A DNA stretch of 64,000 nucleotides from Solen grandis (GCA_021229015.1 CM037777.1:23849567-23913566), one strand, 5' to 3'; numbered from the stretch's first letter, positions 24,960 to 39,190 are shown. Numbers and translations: made by a program. Notes: generated from the letters alone by a model not told the origin.

Positions 24960-26870
24960 ATCTTCACTATGCAATATGCAAACACATATATTCATTATAT
25001 TATGTTAAGATGGTTTGCATTCACGCTTTAGTGAGTAATCTTTAAAGCGTTTTTTTTCTGCAACTATACTCACAGGTTTCTACACAATTACTAAAGTTTG
25101 TGTGAATTAACCGGGCACATACCAACGTTTGTTTTGCTGTCTGCTCAAAATACTTAAGCCGAAAGGAGTGTGTAAGTTGAACAAAAAAATGAAGAAAGTA
25201 TTGGGATTTTTGTTTTAATATATTTTTAAGTTATTCAGACAAATCTGGCCTACCAATTAGCTATTTTAAAGTTTAGATTATTTTTATTTATTGGTCCAGC
25301 ATCTTTAAGGATACCGCAACCCTAAGAACAAGTGTTCTTAAATTAGCCTAATTTTTCATAAAATGGTGTTATTTGACTTTTTTTAAATTAATCAAAAATG
25401 ACTTAGTATTATGCGATAAAAGAACGTTTAGTGGGAGCAGCCATTTTCTTATCGTGTGACCATTATCTAAATCAGTATCAAGTCATATCGGTCTCGCCAG
25501 CAGGTAAAAGCCGGCGAAGTGATGTTGGCCAACTTTGTCTTGAAGAAAAGGTAAATGATGCTCTTTTATAAGTATTTAATTTTTTTGTGCGTGTGTTATG
25601 TTACATTTATTAACAAAATGTTTAATAAATACTTCTGTACAAGATTGTGTAGAATATTGGTCCTGCGAAAGTACCCATAAAAATAGTATTATGTAGATCT
25701 GCTGTTTATCACAGCATTATGTTTGGAGAAGTAAATGTCACTTTTTTCAACTGAACTGAAAGTTTACTCACTTGTGCGTGTGAGTGACCGAATTCTTTTG
25801 ACAGTTATATGCAATATTTGTTATATATGCTACTTTAAAAACTAACCCGCATAAACAAAAGAATTCACAGCATGTCTTGATTTAAATATAAACACATGGC
25901 TGACACATATGTGTTGATTACATGGGACATCGAAAACAACTCGTCATATCATTATGCATAAGGGAGTTTCAAATGGTTTCATACCGTGCTTACCGTGTAT
26001 CGTGTATTGTATATCGCATAATGTAAATCGCAGATCGTGGATCGTATGGTATCAGATTAAAAACGCATCGCATTGTTTCGGATCGAATCGCATAGGTAAA
26101 TCAAACTTGCTATCGTATATTGTTCGTATTTCAATTGTAATTCAATCGTAATTTTGACAACTGATACGATAGCACCACGGTAAATACTCGCACTACTTGT
26201 GACAACTTCACTTTTTCGAAACCGCTAAAACAAAACAATTCACTGTTTATTACATTGTTCGCACCTCACAATACTTATTGTAACTCAATACGATGAAAAA
26301 GTGTGAATGTTGAAGAAGGAGAGTTACAGAACGTCTGCTGATATGACACGTGTACAGCCATGTGGTGATACATAGAGTAGACTGTGTCGAAGCTATCTCG
26401 TATTCGTGAAATAATATAACTCTGATATGTGATATCACATATTGAATGTTTTTTCCTCTCATACAGAAAATTGCACGATTATAAAACTGGACTGAGTACA
26501 AATCAAGGCGCTGATAGCGCTGTGAGATTAGGGGGTTTAATGTGACGATGTCGCTTTTCTTTTGTTTATCAAGATGAATTCAATAAACGATTATCAAATA
26601 TTCAAGCGATGCCAATAAACCAAATGTTATAAACACGCTTTAATCTTTAAAACGGCCGTTGCAAGAAAAGATGAACGCATCATTTGTTTCAATGGACTGT
26701 TAACTATAAGCAGAACAGAACAGTTATGTAACTTTAAGTACTTTTCTCTTACTCTCCTTATTTCTCTTGCATAGAATTTATAACATCTGCAGCTCGTCAT
26801 ACTCTCTTTCACTTGAGACACACACAACTTCCTTACCTACAGCGCTTTGATTACATGTGGTAAGAACTGC
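24960..26870. other. Intergenic between the two gene copies; one possible small inverted-repeat element
   Basis: No gene seen. At 25989-26184 the words ttaccgtg and cacggtaa face each other around a stretch rich in atcgtat/atacgat, which could be a small MITE but may be chance. The rest is AT-rich without recognisable content. Confidence 0.35.
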
Positions 26871-26877
26871 ACAATTT

Positions 26878-27125
26878 GACTTGACTATTTGAGTTTACCG
26901 TCGCTTCGACAGTATTTCAGTCATATAGCGACGTCCAGCTAATTACAGGTGGAGGAAGACCCCGAATGCACGGAGGCATCCAGCTAGAACCTCCGACCTA
27001 CCGCAAGCTAGCTGAAAGGCTTCCTCACATAAAAATCCGAATGACCCTGCCGGGATTCGAACCCACGTGGTGAGTGGCTGAGTGACTGTTAATGCCAGCA
27101 ACTTTACCATCTCGGCCACAGAGAT
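26878..27125 (-). mobile_element. tRNA-derived SINE, near full length
   Basis: On the minus strand it begins with the A box tggccgagatgg (complement of 27107-27118, Leu/Ser-tRNA type), then B box gggttcgaatcc (27053-27064). The body and tail cgaagcggtaaact-like end are shared with 11613-11848. It is the most complete SINE of this family in the window. Confidence 0.85.
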
Positions 27126-27199
27126 GGCTTGATGGACAATGCTTCTTCAACAGTAACATAAACAAATGCAATGACAGATCGGTGACTTAAACTTTCGTG

Positions 27200-28024
27200 T
27201 GAGTCTTTTACTGTTACTGGGAACAAGCATAGTCCCTCTTGAATAAAATCTAATTTAAATAGAATTGCAGTATGCATTAATTGGAGACAGTCAGATCAAT
27301 TTGGCGTTTTCCTGGACAGTAAGGTTCTGTAGTATAATGTTAAAGGGCTAATACTAATTCATATATAGTTTGCACAAGTAGATTTAATTTTAATATTTTT
27401 ATTTCTAGCAGAGCATATTTGTTTTTAAAATTGTTTGTTATAATTTGGAAATACACGTAAACGATTTTTTTCTTATCTCACTTTGAATTACATATTTGTT
27501 AAACACCAATACGTTCTTCTGAAATTTTTTATTTTGCATTTTTATAAATGTAAAAAAAATATTCACATAGTATATCTGATGTGAAAAAGTAACGATATTG
27601 TAAAATGTTCAGGCTTAATCTTGTAAGCTTATATAAGACCAAATTTTCCTTGAACTATATAATTCCATTTTTATTTCTGAATTATTAGGTGGTACTGTGA
27701 TTCTTATTGAAAATAATTTTCTTTTGCCATGCTTCACATTGTTATTCTAATAAAGTTACAATTTCAGTTTGGGTAAAAATACAAAAAAAAATACAGCAGA
27801 TTAAGAAAAAAAATAATTTGACCTCAAGCCAGATTATATCATAATTTTATTACTTTGTTACACTACCACCATATAAATGAATTATTAATCAAATTGTGTT
27901 TTTCCTTTTTAGTAATAATGGGAACAATCAGCATTCAAAATGGTATTATGTCGCAAACAGTGAACACTTATAATATCATTTCATAATAAGCCTAAAAAAG
28001 TTATTGAAACTACATGATCCCCCA
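27200..28024. other. 3' flank of copy B, duplicated non-coding sequence
   Basis: AT-rich. The first part matches the region from about 7880. On the minus strand a candidate AATAAA (complement 27846-27851) lies about 175 bases past the stop codon of copy B. Confidence 0.4.
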
Positions 28025-28256
28025 CTACACTTTTACGATTGCCTTTCCAAAGTTTTTGCCCTCAAATAGTTCAATAAAAGCGTCTGGCATCTTGTGAAAT
28101 CCCGTTGTTATGTGTTCCTTGTATTTTATGTCCCCTCGTAGAATCCATTCCGACAGCTGTTTTAATCCTTCCGGCAATAGGTGTCCATACGTGGTCATTA
28201 GGTCAAAACCTTCCACAACTAGTCCCATCATGCTTATTCTGTGAAAAGGATAGGTC
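28025..28256 (-). pseudogene. PTGR1-like: PTGR1-like copy B, exon 8 with one-base deletion
   Basis: After acttttttcag| the exon begins gacctatcc where copy A has gaccttatcc. The loss of one T near 28252 throws the splice-determined frame out. From MMGLVVEGFD on, the other frame is open through HITTGF and EGKNFGKAIVKV to TAG. Only the first few bases are affected, so one base is enough to break the protein before its last 75 residues. Confidence 0.85.
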
Positions 28257-28881
28257 CTGAAAAAAGTGCATATTATCTAAAGCACATTATATTTCATAAT
28301 GATACAATTTTCCTGAAAAAAAAACAACAACACATATTGACATAAAGAAATGGTTTATCATGCGCAAATATCTGCTGTAAAATAGCATTGAAAATGTTAA
28401 TCAAATCACGCAGTTAAGTATTTTAGATGGATATAAAAATAATCTCAATGTTTTCATTTTGCAGTAGGGAGTCTTTCAAAAGACGGCCTGTTATGTGAAA
28501 TAATTCGAATTTTGAAAACTGTTGCCGATCATTATTTGTTTATCTGTTACGTCATCAATTTAAGCACCTGTGATTCGAGAATGAGGTCTTTGAAAAAAGT
28601 CAGGAAATCGACGAAGACATGCGGAATATGCAAATAGGTATTTTTGTAAAGAATTGGATGATCTTTAGTAAAATATCCTTTCTTACTCATGATTTTTAGT
28701 AAAGTTGTCGTCAACAGTTTTGTTCAGATTGCATCTCGTAAAAAATCTACAGGATATATTTTGCTTTACAGTCCGATAAATGTATACACTGCTTTAGGAA
28801 GAGTAATAGGCCTGTTTATGAGTGTGTTTATAGAAATCATTTTAATCCGGACTAAAGACTTATCATGAACTCTGTTATTTA

Positions 28882-29205
<324 letters not shown>

Positions 29206-29944
29206 TCAAGGACAAAAGACGTACTGAATATTTTGGCCTTATTTTTCTGCTAAGATATCTATCCCCATTTTGGCCTACTAAAGGTTGGCTGACGCAAGCC
29301 AATGTCTAATAAATATTTGAGCGATGTTCATTGGTAGATATTCTTATAGATAAACATCCGGAAAAAAGTTACGTACTATTGGTTTTTGAGTCAACAAGCT
29401 GAAATATTTGCTTCGTATTCACGATTGAAAAAAGTATCCTGATGAAATAACATTTTTGTTGAATATATAGTATTTTGTTAGATGCACATTGAGACCTGCT
29501 TCGGGCCGAACGTTATAAATATCTGCACAATCAAAAATCATATATAGTCTATTTCATCGTCTCCGTATAACTGAAATACGGTAAAAGGGACGTTTTGCAA
29601 ACTTATTATCTGTGATTATTCTGGCTTCTTAGAATAAAACGCTTCACGCATAAAAAAACGCACATCATATAACTGTCCTACATTCTCCATTGCATTAATC
29701 CCCATCAACGCCGCATATCTTTTTTTAAAAAGAGATAATTCTTGTTTATGTTAAATGTACTAGGCGAATTATAAGGTTTGACCTAATTGCAATATATATG
29801 GATATCCCAAAATCTCTCAGATAAAATTACCATATAATGATTGAGCTATTGATGTCCTTTTCAAACTATATGATGAATATAATCAACCATTATAATCGAA
29901 CAATATCATGATATATCTTAATTCTGGAAAGAACTGGTTTATTA

Positions 29945-30190
<246 letters not shown>

Positions 30191-30652
30191 AACATGAGAC
30201 GAGAATGTTATAAAAAAAAACATTATACAATTTTAATAAAAAAGGAAGAACATAATTGAATTAAAATAAAAAAATATGTGAATATGGTTTAATAAAAAGT
30301 CCAGCGTTTATCAATGATAGGCTTAACGCAATATCAAAAAGCTTTATTACCATTATATCAACCCATGACTTTTGTGTAGCCATCTTAATATGATACACAA
30401 CTACGGCCTGTATCTCGATTTGTATGCAGATTGATGTCATAGTGTGGTATGGTTTTCCAAGGCTCACTAAATTATGCAACAAAACCGAATTACAAGATCT
30501 GACCCGAAACTTAAGGCTTACACTCGCCCATAAACGGCAACAACAATAAGGATAAAAGTGATGGTGACGGTAAATAATTTTGTGAAATCAATGTAAAAGA
30601 TTTACTATAGCTAAATCTAATTCTTTGTAAATGAAAATGAAATAACAGTTTA

Positions 30653-30841
<189 letters not shown>

Positions 30842-31138
30842 CTATTCTTAAACGTATCAAAATATATTTTTTGATAATGATTGCTTGTAACTCTGTTCTA
30901 TGGTAGCATACATTTCTGCATTATTTTTTTAAAAACAAATTTCTCTCCTTGTTACTACGCGTAGAAATATTTAGTTTCTACATTATCACACAGTGATCTT
31001 AATTTGTTTTCTTTATTTAAGTATGACTGCATTATGGAAGTCGACATGTTATTGATATATATTTGAAAAATCAGTGAGACAAAGGTTATTCCAAGTATAT
31101 GATCCCATTAACTTGTAAATCAACATTTTGGATGGAGG

Positions 31139-31141
<3 letters not shown>

Positions 31142-31180
<39 letters not shown>
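31142..31180. repeat. (AT)n microsatellite
   Basis: About 19 AT units, in an intron of copy B. Confidence 0.9.
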
Positions 31181-31181
<1 letters not shown>

Positions 31182-32206
31182 GGTTCATAAAAGTTTTAAA
31201 GTTTTTTTAGGCTAATGGAAATGCGTTTAACACTTAAGATTTGTCAGTGTGTGAAGAAAAAACATTTTTTTTATATCTTTCAATTTTTATTTTTTAAGAA
31301 ACTCATAGCTGAAAATCTATTTTGTTTACTAAACATTTTTTTTTAATAAAAATACTGAATCTTTAAAAACGGTCTGTCTGTAAAATATGGTAAGTACAAT
31401 CAAAGGAACTTCTTCAAAATTTGCAGCAATTTTATTGTTGAAAAATATGTAAACATTTATAACTTTTATCACGGCGATTAGCATTTAATATTTATCAGTG
31501 TGTAAAGAAGGAACCCATTTGTTATATTTTTAAATGTTTGTTTGTTAAAATAATTGTAGTTAAAAATGTCTTTTTTAACATTTTTTGTTAGCATATTGAA
31601 TCTTTTAAAGCGCATTGTCTTTAAAACAAGGTTAGAACAATCAAAGGACCTTCTTCAATATTTGCGGCATGTTATTTATTTAAATATTTTTAACTTTTAT
31701 CACGGCAATTAACATTTAATATCTATCAGTATGCGAAGAATAAGCCCATTTTTTATATCTTTCAATTTAATTCATTAAGAAACTTGTAACTAAAAATGCT
31801 TTTAAAACAATTATAAACATATGGAATCTTTAAAAGCGTATTGTCTGTAAAAGAAAAGAAGGTATATACAATATTTGCAGCATTTTCTTTGTTAAATAAA
31901 TATGTAAAAATATGAACAGTTATCACGGCGTTTAGCATTTAATATTAAACAGCATGTGAAGCAAGTACCTAAAATCAAACTTCAATTTACCTTGGTACTT
32001 GGCTTTTAAAAGAATTTATAAAAAACAACGTCTACTTGTGTTTTGTATAATTAGAGGGTAAATGTGATATGACAATTATTGACATTATACTCAAGTTGTA
32101 ATCCATGGACATGTTGGTAAGTAGAGGGGAGGGGGAGAAATTCAAAGGGGAGGTAATCACTAAGTAGAGAGAGAGTCTTTAATTTCAAGGGGAGGTAATC
32201 TCTTAC

Positions 32207-32367
32207 CCTGTTAATCCAATGCAACCTAAAGCGACAGACGTTGGAAGATTACCGATGTTCGGTAAGAGGCGCACATTTTCAGACTTCACCTTCGAGACGG
32301 TTCGCCAACCCGGCATCCAATCACGTGACTCCCGATCGGGAAGTCGTCTGACTTGCTGTCTGTCACC
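32207..32367 (-). pseudogene. PTGR1-like: PTGR1-like copy B, exon 4 with one-base deletion
   Basis: 161 bases from atcacag| to gg|gtaaga. The first frame reads VTDSKSDDFPIGSHVIG. The second, shifted by one base, reads PGWRTVSKVKSENVRLLP and then LGCIGLTG. Both halves match the family (V-x-SK...F-P-G and GW-T...LGTVGMPG), so one base was lost near 32314. This is the only place in the window where the full exon 4 can be seen. Confidence 0.85.
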
Positions 32368-33290
32368 CTGTGATGAACGATACCCACCCTAGTTGGTTAC
32401 ATAAGTCTTTTAACCCTTGGAAATTATATGACAATTCTGTCTGGGTGCCTTTTTACAAAGTGTAGTTCCTAGATAACAGAAGAGTTTGTATCCCTCTACT
32501 CATTGTCTATAATACTTATAATCCATTAAAATATAAAATTTATGGTAGAAATAATGTTGTATATCGATCACTTAAGGATATACCAATTTAAAAATAAAAC
32601 ATATTTTCTCAAAATTGTATTTAAATAACAATTATTTTGCCGTTGAGCTGATATTGCAAATAATGAATACTAAAGCTACATCGTACAATAATATGACAAT
32701 ATATTTACATACGAGACACAAGTCAATATATGACACAAATGGTCTTCCATAGTAAGTGAGTGCATAAATACGCACTATATTCAAACCGGGCATATCTCTT
32801 CAAAGATGGCAACAGTGGAGAAACGAATTAAAATGCAAAGTTTGTTGCTGATAAACGTACGGAAAAAGGTTAAAGAAAAAATATCTCATGATTGTTACCA
32901 GTTATGGTACATTTTGAATGTGAGGACGCTGTTACGCGTTGTTTAGTAGTGTATTCTTCCTGGGTGTTTTTAATGTGTTTTATGGATGTGTTTACCTTTG
33001 TTATTGTTCGTCGCGTTTATGTGGAATGAAAAAATATAATAATTCAGGAAAATGAGCAAATTATGTAGTTTTCCTCAGTGTCTATTTATACTTCATAGCC
33101 CTTTGTGAAGCGAGGGTTAAACTGGCTTCGTGTAAGATATTATGTTTCATTGAACAGATCCATAACTCAAGCTGTATCAATTGTTTAATGTTACGGTTTG
33201 TGAGGAAGTGTTTAAAGTGAAAAGATGATAATAAATTCATGTGAGAGCTGCTTACCTCCCTTTATAAGCTTTCCATTAAAGTAGGCCTAC

Positions 33291-33350
33291 CTTGCGACCT
33301 GATCCCCAGTCATTGTGGTCCCGAGTACTTCATCTGTAAACTCCGCAATT
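33291..33350 (-). CDS. PTGR1-like: PTGR1-like copy B, exon 3
   Basis: 60 bases reading IAEFTDEVLGTTMTGDQVA between taatag| and aag|gtaggc. Four or five residues differ from copy A, all without breaking the frame. Confidence 0.85.
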
Positions 33351-34347
33351 CTATTAATATAAATATAAAATCATCCTAAAATTAAAAAAGAGAGAAATAA
33401 GAAGTTGTCAGAAGACAACAAAGCTCGTCGTGACCAAATCCTCAAACTCAAGTTTCATTTCAGATACAAATAGAAGCTATTTAAATGATCCATATATCTC
33501 AAACAGATAGGGCCGTGACAACTTTTATAACAACTACGAAATAAATCATATAAAAAAGATTTTGTGCATTTTATTCATGTAAGATATGTAAAAAAAAGTA
33601 ACACGTATAAACACTTACTCGTCATTCAAGCATATTTGTCTATTATATAACGATGGTACGAGCAAACAGGTGGCACGTATAGCTTGTCCGACAGAGGGCA
33701 TTGGATTTGGATATCCGGTATTGGAATTCCCACGATCAGTTATAACATGTTGCGTTGTAAACAACGCAATATAAAAACAGTGAAGATGATTTAGGGATGC
33801 AATGGAAAATAAAGAAAGACAACCTATGTCTTGGAACGCTGTGCTTAAAGAAGCCTTTGCTTGTACTTATATAATTTTCTTTCATCAAAATGTTTTCCAG
33901 ACGAAACTACACTCAAGTTGCAAAATGTATTGCTTTTCTGAGTTTGAGTTTTTGTGCATAATTGCATATACTATCTTCAGTTACAATGGTCTTGACCTTA
34001 GACTGAATGACCTATTGACCTCAAACCCAATTACAATCTTTGTCTACCCACTAACTACATACATTTTCTTATTTTGGTTTCAATATCTTCAAACTTAAGT
34101 TTTTGCGCAAAAACAGAAGTTTGACGCCCCGTCCAAGGATATACCCGAGAACAATCAACGAACGTAAAACTGCATAATGCGGGAAAAATAGTTCAGAGAA
34201 AGTGATTTGAATGAATAGATATTTTGCTTCGATTCTAAATACTTATTTATATAAACCGATTATATCTCTCTCTGGGAGGAGGAAGGAGAAGAGGAAGAAG
34301 AAGGATGAAAGTTAGCTAGTTATTTGCACTGATGCATGGAAAATTAC

Positions 34348-34393
34348 CTCAAATAGGGATCAACGCTCAGGAATTCTGCCTGTGTTAGCACCT
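34348..34393 (-). CDS. PTGR1-like: PTGR1-like copy B, exon 2
   Basis: 46 bases, cctttcag| to |gtaatt, reading VLTQAEFLSVDPYL. The Met of DPYMR in copy A is Leu here. Phases as in copy A. Confidence 0.85.
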
Positions 34394-34399
34394 CTGAAA

Positions 34400-36043
34400 G
34401 GAAATAAAAAGTATTTTTAAAATTAATAGCATTATAACATTGTTTATGACACAAACAAATTTAAGATAATTCGCATGTATCTTTTTACAAGCATAATTAT
34501 GCCATGGTTTTAAAGAAAAACTAGTACAATGTGACATATCGATTGAACCTAGATATTTTATGTCATTTCAGTGGTCTTTATTTCTTTAATGGGTTGCTCA
34601 CAGATTTGTCCCTCACTGACGTCAGATTTGCTATCAAATCAAGGGAAATGCATCGGAAACTGCGTAGAGTTTTCACTCGGTTTAATAGACAAAAAGGCAT
34701 AAATATCATACGCACTGCCGGTGATAAAGGAATCCATTCGAATTCCCTTTATCTTAATTAACTGACACCTAGGCCTGTTGTCAGTTTGCATCATGTGTAC
34801 CGCTAATCAAAACAAAACAAAGTATCAAATGTAAGTCGCGTGTAACACATAGACTCACTGGTTTGCAGAATCAAGAGACTGGTTTGCATAATTAACACGG
34901 GTATTGCGCAACCAGTCTGATAATAATCGAGAGGCGTTATCTCCCTTGGACAAGATCCCGCTTTAGCTAGTTTTACTTTGCAACCGAGACCGAAATTGGT
35001 GCTCGTATTATTGAGGCAAAAATGATAACAAACATACGGACCGCAAATTTTGGCCGCAATACAATACATGCCGAGACATACAAAAGTCTCTATTAGGGAT
35101 CTTTAAATGTGATCGACAATGAAGCATATATAAAAATATATTTGTGTATAAGACATGATATAGATAACGAACTTAAACATAGTGTGTTCAACTTGTCCTT
35201 TGTTAAAAACCTGTCACGTTCCCTAAAGTAAATAACTTAAATACTTTTGGTGTGGGATTTTCGCAAACTATCTTGTTTGGACTTATTTTGTCTTGTACAT
35301 AACCTTTTTTTCATTCAGTATAGAAAATGCAGTTTTGTCAGAGGTGCTAAAGTTGACTTAAAAAGTGTGGATTTTAAGAGTTTGCAATGTTGGAACAAAA
35401 ATCCCAAGAGGTCTTAGCCGTGGGACATTAATCTGACTAAAAAAAAAAAACAACACCTACTCTATATACGCTACAGGACGTTCATATTCTTAGTACGTTT
35501 CGTCAGCCAATCAGATCGTAGCTTTCAAGATTTTGAAAGTGTTCAATTTCTGTCTTTAACGCAGTAATATATGAATTATAACGGACCATCTGAACATGTA
35601 AACATAGCTGAACATATCAGGTAGACTTACCGTATCCAGTTAGAAGTATCGCAAAATAGTCTTTTTTATTAATAAAACAGATAGATATACATGTATCAAG
35701 TTGTTAGGTTTCAGTTCGTTTATTCCAATATTCTCTTAAACAGATTTTACGCTTTGTCGATGTCTGTCTTTTGACATTTTGACAGATCAGCCGAATTTCC
35801 TTTGAAATACAAAATGTACGTTCTCTGATTGGCTCTTATAGCTTTTACTCGGATTGCCATTAGATTCTAATTAAAAATATTCTTTCCAGAAACAAATTGT
35901 CGAAACCAATCAACAACACTAAGCCTTAAGTTGTACTAAGTAGAAAAACATTCCACCATCCCACTTAAAATTACGAAACAATCCAAGTACATGAACAAGT
36001 TGACATAAATCATTGCTGCCTAAATAATTCACACTATTTATCA

Positions 36044-36083
<40 letters not shown>

Positions 36084-36884
36084 GTATTTTTTTCATCACA
36101 GAAATAAGGATGATGCTATTCACCCAAAAGTACATTTTGTATTACTAAGCGACAAGTATGATAGGTGGAGCCTGGTTTTTATAGCGAAATTGCCTTCTTT
36201 AAGGGTTCCTCTTAAAACGAGATGTACAGTATAGTTATTAAGATGATAATAATTAGTGTATACAGTTCTAGCATTAAGATAATTGGTTTGCTTCCTATTT
36301 TTTTATTTTAAGAATCTGATTGACCAATAAAAACTTAGCTTTTATACCCAGCGGGTAATATCGATGTTATTAAATCTTATTGACCAATGAGAACTTAGCT
36401 TTTATTCACAGCGGGTATTATCGGTGGTAGTATGCTCCGGAAGTTAACAACTTTGATTTCGGATATGAAAAACACGAATTCAATCATTTCTGGGTCGTAT
36501 GACAGAAAAACTGAAATGGAAAAAGACGCACTTGTTTAAGAACTTTAAACGGATCTGAACGAAGTGATCTAGCCTCAATTTTCTATGGTAGAAAATGCAG
36601 GACTTGGTTTTTGTTTGTTTGTTTTTGTTTTTTAACTTTTGCAATGAGGCAGTTACAGTATATACGAAAGCCTATTAGGAGGATCTTTTAACTCGTAAAA
36701 ATGCAGAAAAATCACGTTATTACGCCAAAGAGGCATTACAACGAGAAAATAAGGCGTTATTTTACGGAAAAAAGGCATAATTCATCACGAACCTTTAATC
36801 CTTAATAACGCAAAACAAATCCATTATAACGTAAAAAGACATAAAAACACAAAGCTGAAGCTTGTAATACCGCAAAAGGGCGTT
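34400..36884. other. Intron 1 / upstream region of copy B
   Basis: Follows copy A block by block (for example cgcaaaatagtc...cagt near 35645 and 23175, then gaccaatgagaacttagctttta near 36380 and 23935). A segment at 34500-35070 has no match in copy A and is probably inserted. A (GA)n microsatellite lies at 36046-36078. Exon 1 would be expected roughly 300 bases beyond 36884. Confidence 0.5.
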
Positions 36885-36984
36885 NNNNNNNNNNNNNNNN
36901 NNNNNNNNNNNNNNNNNNNNNNNNNNNNNNNNNNNNNNNNNNNNNNNNNNNNNNNNNNNNNNNNNNNNNNNNNNNNNNNNNNNN
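36885..36984. other. Assembly gap of exactly 100 N
   Basis: A run of 100 N marks a join of unknown size. The left side matches the copy A upstream region to within ~310 bases of exon 1; the right side is unrelated transposon-derived sequence. Confidence 1.
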
Positions 36985-37129
36985 TCTTGAGGTAAATTAT
37001 TGGTGAAGAAGGCACTTCCAAAGACAGAGCATAAAGACTTCGGACACAATTACAAAAAATAATGGGTACCCTTGTCCAGACAAAATGTTGCAAAAGAGAT
37101 AAGTCAGAAAGACAATTTGAAAATGAAGA

Positions 37130-39190
37130 AGTGGAAACAAGAACCACGCAACTCGAAAATAAAGACTTGGATACAAGACACGATAATGATTAATGTTGCA
37201 CAGTTTTGGAAGTGAACAATACTAAAAATGACGGTGATCCTGAAAATAATGTCCATGTCGATAAAAAAGAGGAAATAAATTTGAGATTAAAGAATTTAAA
37301 TAAAGAAGGAAAGAAAATAAGTCGGACAGTATAGATTTTAGTGACGTTTCTGATAATGATGATTCGGACAAAGATCCTAGCTAGAAACCTGAAAAGAAAG
37401 GTATGGAAATCTCAGAGGATCATATAATCTTAAACATAAAGAAACAAAAAAGAAAGAAAACAATCAACGTCAGAAATTGATATTCAAAATGAAAAAAACT
37501 ATTCCCATTATACAAGAGGAAGTTGTTTTGACAACCAAAAGGAAACGATCAAGAATATCAATCAAAAGAGAAAACCAGAGGAAACGCATGAAAGGTATGA
37601 ACTATTTAGGTTTCGGAAAATGACGACTGAGATTATTGTAACGAGCGTTCAGGGTGTGTGTGTTAGTCCCACGTACATGTTCAACTGCATGTTTGAAAGG
37701 TAAGGGTGGGCGTACATGTTCAGATATCACAAATAGTTACAGAAAAGAGGTATTTTAAAGTTTCTGAGAAAATATGGATTGGGCCGAAAAGAGGGTCTAT
37801 GTGTTGTCATTGTTTCGGAAACAAACAACACGCCCTGATAAACAGGCCAGTAGGAGGCATAACACATACGAGTATATTTACTATTTGAAAATTGATAGAG
37901 AACTGTGTTGTCATTGTTTCGGAAACAAACAACACGCCCTGATAAACAGGCCAGTAGGAGGCATAACACATACGAGTATATTTACTATTTGAAAATTGAT
38001 AGAGAACAGGTTCGTGTATGTATAGAGTTATTTCTAAGTACTCTATGAATTAAAGAAGATGTGATGTATGGTTGGATCAACAAGGATATTGATGGAGTTG
38101 GCATTCCCAAATGAACATCAAGTAAAAACAAGGCCCATAGGAATACCACAATCAGAGACTTTGCAGAACAAATCCTTTACAATTTTCCAAAGCTTCCGTC
38201 GCACTATTGCAGAATTAAAAAAAAAATATTTAGAGACGCATCTATCAACATTTGAAGATGGGTACAATGCATATAAGGAGCAGCTGAGGTTAGATTGGAT
38301 TAGTACCAATTTATATTTAGGAGAACTGCTTTCAGGGAAATTTTCGATGAAATGAACTTAATCCATATTCAAACCGAAGAAAGGTCAATATGACCTGTAG
38401 TCTAGTTTTAAGGTAGGTAATGTCAGTGAAGATGTATACCAGGCGCATGTGAAACGGAAAGATAAGGCTCGTTAGTCAAAGACTGATGACAAGACTATAA
38501 AGCAGAGCAATTCAAGAGACAAACAGTGCTGACGATGGATGTTCAAAGCCTATTATTGCGTCCTAAACTTGTAGCTAGTTGTATGTATTACAAAAATAAA
38601 TATTTGATGTCACAACTTAACTTTCTTTGACCTTGTAAGTAAGGACTGTACATGCTATTTCTGGATTGAAACTGCAACGGATTTAACAGCAACTACATTT
38701 ATCTCGTGCATTATTATTATTTGGAGAATTTAGACCTATCAGAAATAGATATAGTTATTCTTTAAAGTGATGGGTGCGCTTATCAGAACCGCAATATAAC
38801 TCTAGCAAACGCACACAGTGATTTTGTCGTTTAACATTGCATATTCATTGAACAAAATATCTTGAACGGGGTCACACTCAGATGGAGTGCGATTCTGTTT
38901 ATGTCCACACCGAGACAAAATTGAAAAACAATGATATATATGTTCCATCTCAGTATGTTGAGATAATGAAATGTGTACGTCCGAAACAGCCAAACACAGT
39001 AAAGTACTGTGACCAAACATCATTTAAACTAAATCATTTCACATCAATTAGACCAGGAGTCGGGCTTGGCTCCGCAGTTGTAGCTGACATTTGGCAGTTA
39101 AAATACTTACAAGATGGAAATTTTCAGTACAAGACTAGTTACGATGAACTGGAATATGAATTTATTCGTAAACCTCACAAACAAACCTGA
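37130..39190 (+). pseudogene. Decayed multi-copy transposase-like gene
   Basis: Successive frames, broken by stops and shifts, give the ordered blocks of a protein family that recurs in many copies in insect and mollusc genomes (recalled). They are a lysine-rich N-terminus (KRKRSRISIKRENQRKR, ~37542), PSHYCR (~38195), KYLETHLST (38221 on), a Cys-Tyr-Phe-Trp block (~38650), DGCAYQNRNITLANA (38769-38813), YLERGHTQMECDSV (~38861-38902) and SIRPG (~39045). The last block is open to a TGA at 39188-39190. Conserved acidic residues in DGCAYQNRN and ECDSV suggest a DDE-type nuclease, but the superfamily name is not certain. At least two stops and several shifts make it inactive. Confidence 0.65.
37801..38008. 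repeat. Perfect 104-bp tandem duplication
   Basis: 37801-37904 and 37905-38008 appear base-for-base identical (gtgttgtcattgtttcgg ... gatagagaac). In an otherwise decayed pseudogene this must be recent, or an assembly artefact. Confidence 0.85.

Noticed and set aside
34600..34640. tgacgtca (CRE-like) palindrome as a promoter element
   Set aside because: A single 8-base match in an inserted intronic segment, with no nearby start.
36795..37147. ORFs spanning the gap
   Set aside because: Open only because N runs do not produce stops.
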